Source: Myxococcus dinghuensis (GTDB lineage Bacteria > Myxococcota > Myxococcia > Myxococcales > Myxococcaceae). From it: a stretch of DNA of 64,000 nt. The notes beneath the pieces were generated by a model. The model saw nothing but the letters and a program-made list of their open reading frames with translations. It did no database searches and had not been told where the DNA came from. Shown one piece after another: positions 57,136 to 64,000 of the stretch (position 1 is the stretch's first letter; the number at the start of each line of letters is the position of its first letter). Made by a program: the position numbers and the translations under genes. The stretch spans positions 1 through 64,000 of the forward strand of contig NZ_JAKCFB010000001.1 of assembly GCF_024198235.1 (NCBI RefSeq), written 5' to 3'.

Positions 57136-57304
57136 GCCAAGGCCCCGACACCTGAGTCGCCGCGAGGCGCAAGGTTTTCGTTTCGGCAGCGAGGAGCCCT
57201 CCTCGGGTCCGTAGTCATTTCAGACCCGTGGTAACTCTCGATCTCCGGTTTATCGAGGATGCGCTAGGCTTTTCGCCCGACAAATCCTCGCGGGGGAAGT
57301 TCGG

Positions 57305-60300
57305 ATGGCGGGTCCTGAATCCTCTCATTCGCCCGGGGCAGAGCCGCCTCGGACAGACGACGACGCCCTCCAGGGGGACGTCCTGGTAGCGCACCTGGCG
57401 GCGGCGCTTGCCCCGCACTACGAGGTCCGCGAGAAGCTGGGCAGTGGCGGCTTCGGCTCGGTGTATCGGGCCGTCCACACCAACACTGGTCAGGACGTGG
57501 CCATCAAGGTGCTGCGGCGCCAGTCCAGTTGGTCCACGCAGGTCGCGGCCTCCCAGGTCGCGCGCTTCGAGCGCGAGGCCGAGCTGTGCGCGGGAATCCA
57601 GCATCCGAACATCGTCCGGTTGATCGACAAGGGGCGCACCCCCACGGACCTCTACTACGCCATCTACGAGCGGGTCCCCGGCGAGACGCTGGGCAGCCTG
57701 CTCAAACGCGAGAAGTACCTGTCCGTCGACCGGGCCGCGGAGCTGATGGGCCAGGTGCTCGACGCGGTGGCCGCGGCCCACGCTCGGGGCGTCGTCCACC
57801 GTGACCTGAAGCCCGGCAACATCATGATCGTCAGCACGGGCCCGTCGACGCACGTGAAGGTGCTCGACTTCGGCATCAGCACGTTGACGCTGGAGGCGCG
57901 GGACACGGCGTTCCACAACGTCACGCGCTCGAACGAGCTCCTCGGGACGCCCCGCTACAGCGCTCCCGAGCAGCTCCGCGGGGACGTGCCCACGACCAAG
58001 ACGGACCTCTACGCGTGGGGGCTCGTGTTCCTGGAGTGCATCACCGGCCACTCACCCATCTCCGGGACGACCGTCGCGGAGATCTACCAGCAGCACCTCA
58101 GCCCGGTGGAGATTCCGTTGCCGCCCAGCCTGGTCGGGCACCCGCTCGGCGAGTTCCTGCGTCGGGTGCTGCGCAAGCAGCCCGGCGAGCGCGCGGGCGA
58201 CGCGGCGAAGCTCTACACCGAGTTCCGACAGCTCCACCTCGGGGACATCGTCGGCAAGCTGGGCAGCGACCGCGACATTCCCCTGGAGACCGACTTCAGC
58301 ACCACCACGGTCGGCCCGCACGGGCGGATGGAGCGGCGGCAGGTGACGGCGCTGGCGCTCGTGTTGCGGTTGACGCCACTGCCCGAGCGGGTGGGCGCGC
58401 CCGACATGCTCGACCCCATCCTGCGCGACCAGCTCGACCTGTGCCGCGACGCGCTCTCCCGTTACGGGGGCACCGTCACCGGCCAGCTGGGAGACCAGTT
58501 CGTCGCGCTGTTCGGCTATCCGAGCGCCAGCGACACCGACGCCCGGCGCGCGGTGCGGACCGTGCTCGAGCTCGCCGACGACGTGCGCGCTCGGAGCCAG
58601 CGCCTGAGCGCCACCCATGGCTTGAGCCTGGAGTTCCGCATCGGCATCCACACCGGGCCGGTGACGGTGTTCCCCGGACAGGTGCCGCTCGGAATCACGC
58701 CGACCCGGGCCTTGGCCCTGGCGTCGGTCGCCGCCGCCAACACCCTGCTCGTGAGCCCGGAGAGCCAACGCATCCTGGAGCCCTTCGCCGAGTTCGAGGC
58801 GGGGGACCCGGTGTTCGTCAGCGGAGCGGCCCAGCCCATCGTCACCGCGCGGCTCGTGGGGGAGCGCCGGGGTGAGGCGCTCTCGTTCCGCCCCAACCAG
58901 TCCAGCGCCCCCTCGCTGCTGGGGCGCGCCGCGGAGCTGCGACAGCTCGAGCAGCTCGCCAGCAACCGAGGCCCCACGGCCCAGGCGGCGCTCATCGTCG
59001 GAGAGGCGGGCATCGGCAAGTCGCGGCTGGTCCGCGAGTTCCTGACAGGCGCGCGGGAGCGGGGGCAGTCCGTCCAGGAGTGCCGGTGTCTGGCCGAGCT
59101 GCGCAACACCGCGCTCTCCCCCATCCTCCCGTTGCTGCGCCGCGTCCTCGGATTGCACGGCACCGACGCGCAGCGCACCAGCGCGCAGCTCGTCTCCGCG
59201 CTGGCTCGCTACGAGCTGGCTCCCGCGCGCTTCGCGCCCGTTCTATGCACATGGCTGGCCCTCCCGCTGCCAGAGGGCATCGCGCCCGTGGCGATGGCGC
59301 CCTACCGACAGCGGGAGGTGCTGCTCGAGGCGCTGGGGGTGATTCTCTCGCGGCTGGGGGAGGGGGAGGGCGCCATCCTGCTGGTGGAGGACCTCCACTG
59401 GGCCGATCCGACGACCCTGGAGCTGCTCGGCCAATTGCTGCGAACCCCGAGCGAGCGGGCGCCGCTGCTGGTCTGCACCGCGCGACCGGAGTTCGAGCCC
59501 CAGTGGGGCGAGGTCGCGCTCACGCGCGTCAACCTCGACCGCCTCTCTCCGGACGCCGCCCAGCAGCTCGTGTTCCATAGCTGGGGCAACGGGACGCCGT
59601 CACCCGACGTGGTGGAGGCCATCGTCAGTCGCGCGGACGGCATCCCCCTCTTCGTCGAGGAGCTGACGCGGATGGTGGAGCAGGACTCCAGCGACCTGAA
59701 ATCCATCCCCATCACCCTGCGTGACTCGCTGGCCGGGCGGCTCGACCGGCTGGGGGACGTCCGCGCCATCGCCCAGGTCGCCTCGGCGCTCGGCCGTGAG
59801 TTCGACGGCGCGCTGCTCCTCGCGGCCGCGGGCGCCGACGAGGCCGCGGTCGCACGGGGGCTGGAGCGGCTCATCCAGTCGCGCCTCGTCTATCTGCGCC
59901 GCAGGGTCGCGGGCTCGACGTACGTGTTCCGCCACGCGCTCATCCAGGACGCGGCCTATGACAGCATGCCTGGAGAGGTGCGGAAGCAGACCCACGCACG
60001 CATCGCCGAGGTGCTCGAGCAGCAGTTCTCCGGCACGCCCTTCTGCACCCCCGCCGAGTTGTCCCGCCACCATGCGGGCGCGGGGGCGTTCGAGGCCGCG
60101 GTCCGCCACGGGATGACGGCGGCCCAGGCCCTGCTCGACAAGAGCAGCAATGCCGAGGCCATGGCCCAGGCGGCGCAGCTCGCGGCGTGGCTGCCCGAGC
60201 TTCCCCAGGGGCTGCGCGTCGATTCGGCGCTGCGGATCAACGGCATCAAGCTGCAGGCGCTGATGTCGACCCAGGGCTGGGCGTCCGCCAACGTCCGCGA

Positions 60301-61321
60301 GCTGGCCGAGACGTCCCGCGGGCTGTTGCCCACCAGCAGCTCCGTCGAGCACACGGTCTCGACGCTCTTCGCCCTGTACATGCACTACCACGTCGCCTCG
60401 GACCGCGAGCGGTGCCGCCTGGTGGCCGAGGAACTGGTGGCGTTCGCCGACAACCTGGGCGACGAGGCGCTCCAGTCCGTCGCCGCGACGGCCAAGGGGG
60501 TGACCTTCCACGCCGAGGGGCGCTACTTCGACGCGGAGGTCTGGTTGGAGCGGGCGCGCCAGCTCTACAATCCCGAGCGGGACAAGCACCAGGGCCCGGT
60601 CTTCGGCATGGATTGCTACGTCTGGGCCAGCGCCCAGCTCGCGCTGGTGCAGTGGGGCATGGGGCGGAGCCGCCGCTCGCTCGAATTGGCCAACGAGGCC
60701 ATCGCGTGGGCCCGGAAGCTCCAGCACATCCCCTCGCTGGGAATCTCGCTGCTCTACATCAGCCAGATCTACCAGCAGGCCAACGACAAGCCCGCGGTCC
60801 AGCGGTGGACGGGCGAGCTGCTCGAGACCTCGAAGACCTACGGCCTGCCCGCCTTCGAGGGCTATGCCGCGGCCATCGCGTCGTGGGCCGCCGGGGACCT
60901 GCAGGGGGTGCGGACCATCATCGGCATCCTCGAGTCGCTCAACTGCAACCTCATCCTGACGTACTACGGCTCGTTCCTGGCGGACATCGAGGCCGCAGCA
61001 GGCAACATCCCCCAGGCGATTGGCCACGTGGAGACGTATCTCGCGCAGTGCGTGCGGCTCGGGGAGCACATGTTCGAGGCCGAGCTCTCCCGGCGCCGCG
61101 CGATGCTCGAGATGGGGAAGCCGGCGCCGGACCTGGAGGTGGTGCGAGGGTCGTTGGTCCGCGCCGCCTCGTTGGCCCGCGAGCAGGGCATGGCCCGCTT
61201 CGAGGCCGCCGCGCTCCAGGACCATCAGCGCATCTTCGAGGACAGCGAGCCGCAGCGCGAGCGACTGGCGCATCTGTACGAGACGGTCTCCGAACTCAAC
61301 CCCGCCACGATGCAAGGGTGA
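57305..61321 (+). CDS. TOMM-system kinase/cyclase/ATPase fusion regulator
   Basis: 1338 residues. Ser/Thr kinase domain about 40-300: LGSGGFGSVYRA, VAIKVL, VVHRDLKPGN, LDFGIST, all catalytic residues present. Then a nucleotide-cyclase-like domain about 340-490 starting MERRQVTALALVLRLTP, where the first metal-binding Asp and GST motif of true cyclases are missing, while GDQFVALFG remains. Then an AAA/STAND ATPase with Walker A VGEAGIGKSRL near 566 and Walker B LLVEDLHWAD near 692, and a helical repeat C-terminus. This is the layout of the kinase/cyclase proteins of thiazole/oxazole-modified microcin clusters. GGGGGAAG precedes ATG 57305. Probably controls or senses the peptide product. Confidence 0.85.
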   Translation: MAGPESSHSPGAEPPRTDDDALQGDVLVAHLAAALAPHYEVREKLGSGGFGSVYRAVHTNTGQDVAIKVLRRQSSWSTQVAASQVARFEREAELCAGIQHPNIVRLIDKGRTPTDLYYAIYERVPGETLGSLLKREKYLSVDRAAELMGQVLDAVAAAHARGVVHRDLKPGNIMIVSTGPSTHVKVLDFGISTLTLEARDTAFHNVTRSNELLGTPRYSAPEQLRGDVPTTKTDLYAWGLVFLECITGHSPISGTTVAEIYQQHLSPVEIPLPPSLVGHPLGEFLRRVLRKQPGERAGDAAKLYTEFRQLHLGDIVGKLGSDRDIPLETDFSTTTVGPHGRMERRQVTALALVLRLTPLPERVGAPDMLDPILRDQLDLCRDALSRYGGTVTGQLGDQFVALFGYPSASDTDARRAVRTVLELADDVRARSQRLSATHGLSLEFRIGIHTGPVTVFPGQVPLGITPTRALALASVAAANTLLVSPESQRILEPFAEFEAGDPVFVSGAAQPIVTARLVGERRGEALSFRPNQSSAPSLLGRAAELRQLEQLASNRGPTAQAALIVGEAGIGKSRLVREFLTGARERGQSVQECRCLAELRNTALSPILPLLRRVLGLHGTDAQRTSAQLVSALARYELAPARFAPVLCTWLALPLPEGIAPVAMAPYRQREVLLEALGVILSRLGEGEGAILLVEDLHWADPTTLELLGQLLRTPSERAPLLVCTARPEFEPQWGEVALTRVNLDRLSPDAAQQLVFHSWGNGTPSPDVVEAIVSRADGIPLFVEELTRMVEQDSSDLKSIPITLRDSLAGRLDRLGDVRAIAQVASALGREFDGALLLAAAGADEAAVARGLERLIQSRLVYLRRRVAGSTYVFRHALIQDAAYDSMPGEVRKQTHARIAEVLEQQFSGTPFCTPAELSRHHAGAGAFEAAVRHGMTAAQALLDKSSNAEAMAQAAQLAAWLPELPQGLRVDSALRINGIKLQALMSTQGWASANVRELAETSRGLLPTSSSVEHTVSTLFALYMHYHVASDRERCRLVAEELVAFADNLGDEALQSVAATAKGVTFHAEGRYFDAEVWLERARQLYNPERDKHQGPVFGMDCYVWASAQLALVQWGMGRSRRSLELANEAIAWARKLQHIPSLGISLLYISQIYQQANDKPAVQRWTGELLETSKTYGLPAFEGYAAAIASWAAGDLQGVRTIIGILESLNCNLILTYYGSFLADIEAAAGNIPQAIGHVETYLAQCVRLGEHMFEAELSRRRAMLEMGKPAPDLEVVRGSLVRAASLAREQGMARFEAAALQDHQRIFEDSEPQRERLAHLYETVSELNPATMQG

Positions 61322-61324
61322 ACC

Positions 61325-62065
61325 ATGAACATGAACAACGAAGCGCCGTTCCCCCAACTGCGCACCGCCTATCTCCGCGCCATCGCCCAGGCGTGGCGTG
61401 AGCCGAGCTTCGAGAAGGAGCTGGTCGCCGAGTCGCTCAGGCCCCGAGGCGTGCTCGACTTCCTCGAGGAGAAGTACCACTTCAAGTTCCCCTTCGACGT
61501 GAAGCTCGTCATCAACACGACGTCGCGGCCGCAGTGGATGCCGATCGGGAGCACCGGTTGGTACGGTTTCGCCGACGGGTTCGAGCTCCACCTGCCCGAG
61601 AAGCCCGAAGACGACGCCAACTGCGCGAGCGTGCTCGCCCGTTACTGCGAGCAGTTCCCGTCCCTGCTCGGCCAGGGAGAGGACTTCGTCTCGGCGCCAC
61701 CTGACTTCGCCGAGGTCGGGGTCCTCACCGGCCGCTTGCTCGCGCTGACCTGGCGCGACAAGGTCTTCGCGGACCAGCTCTTCGACGCCAAGGATGCGCG
61801 GGGGCTCTTCCAGGATGCGATGGATTGCATCCTGCCGTGGAACTTCAACCTGCGGTTCCATCGTTGGTCGGGGCCGGACAGCAAGGGACCCAACCCCATG
61901 GCCCGTCTCTTGCGAGACCCGGACACCGACGTCTACTGGAAGAGCTTCCCTCGCTCGGTCATCACGCTCCACCTGCCGCTCCGGCCGCTCCCCGTGGACG
62001 TGCAGGCCGTCGCCCTGGCCGCGTACAACGACACCGGTGGTCAGTATCCGTTCACCTGTGGCTGA
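61325..62065 (+). CDS. TOMM precursor protein with two nitrile-hydratase-leader-like repeats
   Basis: 246 residues, four bases after the regulator gene. Two halves align: LRAIAQAWREPSFEKELVAE with GVLDFLEEKYHFKFPF, and RLLALTWRDKVFADQLFDA with ARGLFQDAMDCILPWNFNL; both carry the AWRDxxFxxxL leader motif of NHLP precursors. Each half ends in a LxLPxxP segment: HLPEKPEDDANCASVLARYC and HLPLRPLPVDVQAVALAAYN. The end TGGQYPFTCG has Thr and Cys residues that azole-forming enzymes could modify. This resembles the BMA_0021/BMA_0022 TOMM family. It overlaps the YcaO gene by eight bases. Confidence 0.75.
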   Translation: MNMNNEAPFPQLRTAYLRAIAQAWREPSFEKELVAESLRPRGVLDFLEEKYHFKFPFDVKLVINTTSRPQWMPIGSTGWYGFADGFELHLPEKPEDDANCASVLARYCEQFPSLLGQGEDFVSAPPDFAEVGVLTGRLLALTWRDKVFADQLFDAKDARGLFQDAMDCILPWNFNLRFHRWSGPDSKGPNPMARLLRDPDTDVYWKSFPRSVITLHLPLRPLPVDVQAVALAAYNDTGGQYPFTCG

Positions 62066-64000
62066 GTCCGTCGCCTCGGGAGAGGGGCTCCACCGTGTCC
62101 TCCAGCTCTCTCCGAGGCTCCGTCTGGTGCCGCGGGGAGAAGCCGGAATGGGGCTGCTCCTCGGCGAGCGGGAGCACTACGTCGTGCGCGGACCCGCTGT
62201 CGCGGTGCTGGCCCGGTTGGATGGTCGCCGCGACGTGGAGCAGCTCATCGCCGCCTGCGACGACCTGCCGATGGAGTGGGTGCTCGACACCCTCGTCCAA
62301 CTCGAACAGCGCGGGCTGGTCGCCGAAGTCCAGGCCGGTGAGCCCGCGCGGCTGGCCTTCGTCGACGGGCTGCGCGCTCCCGCTCGGTTGCCCCCTGTGG
62401 ACCTGGTGGACGCCGGAGTGGGGGCGGAGGTGATGGCGACGGTGGCCGTGGCCTTTCGCGGTGCCGGCTTCGAGCTGGCAGGGGAAGGGACTCGGGTCGT
62501 CGTCGCCGCGGACCTCACGGCGTCGCTGTGCGTGGCGCGCGCGGAAGACGCGCTTCGTGCCGGGCGAGCCGCCTTCCTGGTCCAGCCATCGGGCCTTCGT
62601 CCACTGTTGGGGCCGCTCTTCACGGGGGCGCTGGCGCGACCCTGCCCACGGTGTCTCAGTCACGCCCTCGAGGAGCAGCGGCCCGTCGAGCGGTGGCTCC
62701 TGCGTGATTCGCCCGAGGGGGAGCGGCTGGCGCCTCCCACCGCCGCGCTCCCCTCGAGTGTCGCGGCGGCGGCCCATCTGGCGGCCATCGAGCTGCTTCG
62801 ACTCATGGGCCTGCGCGAGCCCCCCGCGCGACTGTGGACGCTGGACCTCCCGCGCTTCGAGCTGCGCGAGCATCCGGTTCGCCACCGCCCCCAGTGTCCT
62901 GGCTGTGGAGACCCGGGGTTGCAGGCGGCGATGGGGGCACGGCCCGTGACGCTCGCGTCGGTCAGGGTTGGGGCCTCGGACGATGGCGGGCTCCGGCGCG
63001 AGCCGCCTGGCGTCAGTCTCACGCGGCTGGCGCAGCTGGTCAGCCCGGTGCTCGGCCCGGTGACCCACCTGTCGCCGATGCCGGACCGTCACGGAGAGGG
63101 CCACCCCGTGTTCAGCTCCGGCTTCCTCGTCGTCCCCGGCTCGGGCCCCCCGTCGTTCGACCGGCGCTGCGCGGGCAAGGGTTGCACTCCGGACCAGGCC
63201 CGCATGAGCGCACTGGCCGAGGCCATCGAGCGGACCAGCGGCGTCTATCGCGGTGACGAGGCGGCGCGCCAGGCACGCTTCGAGGAGCTCGCCGGCGAGG
63301 CCCTCCACCCCGATGTGTTGCACCTCTTCAGCGCGGCCCAGCAGGCCCGGGGGCTGGCTCCGCCCCGCCTGTCGCCAGAGACCCTCACGACGTGGACTCC
63401 CGCGTGGTCGCTGACCCACGACCGTCGCAGGTGGGTGCCGCTGGCGTACTGCTATGGCGAGGCGCCCGATGCACGTGGCGCGGGCTATTGCAGGCCTTCC
63501 TCGAACGGCAGCGCGGCGGGGAGTTGTCTGGAGGAGGCCATCCTCCAAGGCCTGTTCGAACTCATCGAGCGCGACGCGGTGGCCATCTGGTGGTACGGCC
63601 GGGTCCGTCGGCCCGCGGTGTCCGTGCCCGAATCGGCGCGGGTGTACTTCGAGCAGCAGCGTGCGCGCCATGCGGCGCGGGGCTGGTCCATGTGGGCGCT
63701 CGACCTGACCCACGACCTGGGCCTCCCGGTGGTTGTCGCCATCACCGCGCAGACCGCTGGCGAACGGTTCGCGATGGGCTTCGGGGCCCACTCCGACCCG
63801 GCGCTCGCGCTTCGCCGAGCGGTCTCCGAGCTCGCCCAGGTGTTCGACCCTCATGGCACCACCCCGAGCCCCTGGGATGGCATGGCCGCGTCGCGACTGC
63901 TCCACCTCCAGCCCGATGACGGCGCCCTTCCGGTCGCCCCGGTGGCCTCCGTCCCCAGCGATGACCTGAAGGACCATGTCATGACCTGGGTGCGCCGCCT
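62058..64000 (+). CDS. TOMM cyclodehydratase, leader-binding domain fused to YcaO (3' end outside window)
   Basis: From GTG 62058 the frame stays open to the window end (647 codons). The first part is a leader-binding/E1-like domain (GMGLLLGEREHYVVRGPAVA, LTASLCVARAEDAL) with two zinc pairs, ARPCPRCLSHAL and PQCPGCGDP. From about residue 370 it is YcaO: FDRRCAGKGCTPDQARMSAL with AEAIERTSGVYRGDE, then CLEEAILQGLFELIERDAVA (ATP-binding Glu/Arg residues). YcaO enzymes use ATP to turn Cys, Ser and Thr of the bound precursor into azolines. Overlaps the precursor gene by eight bases, so they are coupled. The C-terminus and any oxidase or export genes lie beyond the window. Confidence 0.88.
   Translation, partial: MAESVASGEGLHRVLQLSPRLRLVPRGEAGMGLLLGEREHYVVRGPAVAVLARLDGRRDVEQLIAACDDLPMEWVLDTLVQLEQRGLVAEVQAGEPARLAFVDGLRAPARLPPVDLVDAGVGAEVMATVAVAFRGAGFELAGEGTRVVVAADLTASLCVARAEDALRAGRAAFLVQPSGLRPLLGPLFTGALARPCPRCLSHALEEQRPVERWLLRDSPEGERLAPPTAALPSSVAAAAHLAAIELLRLMGLREPPARLWTLDLPRFELREHPVRHRPQCPGCGDPGLQAAMGARPVTLASVRVGASDDGGLRREPPGVSLTRLAQLVSPVLGPVTHLSPMPDRHGEGHPVFSSGFLVVPGSGPPSFDRRCAGKGCTPDQARMSALAEAIERTSGVYRGDEAARQARFEELAGEALHPDVLHLFSAAQQARGLAPPRLSPETLTTWTPAWSLTHDRRRWVPLAYCYGEAPDARGAGYCRPSSNGSAAGSCLEEAILQGLFELIERDAVAIWWYGRVRRPAVSVPESARVYFEQQRARHAARGWSMWALDLTHDLGLPVVVAITAQTAGERFAMGFGAHSDPALALRRAVSELAQVFDPHGTTPSPWDGMAASRLLHLQPDDGALPVAPVASVPSDDLKDHVMTWVRR

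Overview
The window is one continuous stretch of high-GC, gene-dense DNA from a delta-proteobacterial predator of the myxobacterial type (Myxococcus/Corallococcus/Archangium relatives). Reasons: a double-CxxC immunity protein beside a lipoprotein toxin of the SitA6/SitI6 kind (known from myxobacteria), Ser/Thr kinases fused to other domains, many lipoproteins and secreted metalloproteases, GTG/TTG starts and frequent ATGA/GTGA/TGATG gene overlaps. The species cannot be fixed from the sequence alone.

Layout. 1-7.8 kb is the conserved translation/RNA block: infB (5' end outside the window), a DUF503 gene, rbfA, truB, rpsO and pnp. 8-16.3 kb holds a membrane protein, an M23 peptidase, dut, a kinase fused to a sulfatase-modifying-factor domain, an ABC-type binding protein, purB and (opposite strand) purC. 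16.3-23.9 kb carries a lipoprotein, trmJ, a small Cys/His protein, an HtrA-like protease, a CFI-box protein coupled to a thioredoxin, a large LamG-like lipoprotein and a DUF4267 membrane protein. 24-28.8 kb is a self-contained unit: ECF sigma factor, anti-sigma factor, a caspase-like protease fused to an apparent outer-membrane barrel, and an acidic lipoprotein, with a second acidic lipoprotein transcribed divergently. It lies between two copies of a 48-bp element, one upstream of DUF4267 and one upstream of an AraC regulator. 29-42.2 kb holds the AraC gene, a membrane spermidine-synthase-like protein, an amidohydrolase lipoprotein, a long FabG4-type reductase behind an array of five helically phased palindromes, an exported intradiol dioxygenase, an OmpA/TSP3 protein and an M16 peptidase pair. 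tmRNA (ssrA) lies at 42.4-42.8 kb.

From 42.9 kb to the end the region looks accessory and antagonistic: the SitA6/SitI6-like toxin/immunity pair, two exported metalloproteases, a decayed lipoprotein pseudogene, a TPR protein, a Cys-containing small exported protein, then a 1754-residue DUF4157 protein with a Hint domain and a C-terminal GIY-YIG-like nuclease, followed by a probable immunity gene and a coupled small membrane protein. After an acetyltransferase gene comes a TOMM (thiazole/oxazole-modified peptide) cluster: a kinase/cyclase/ATPase regulator, a precursor built from two nitrile-hydratase-leader-like repeats, and a fused leader-binding/YcaO cyclodehydratase that runs off the window end.

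Best candidates for undescribed biology are the tandem-leader TOMM cluster, the Hint/GIY-YIG toxin with its two downstream small genes, the sigma/anti-sigma/caspase-barrel operon, and the phased operator array upstream of the FabG4-type gene.
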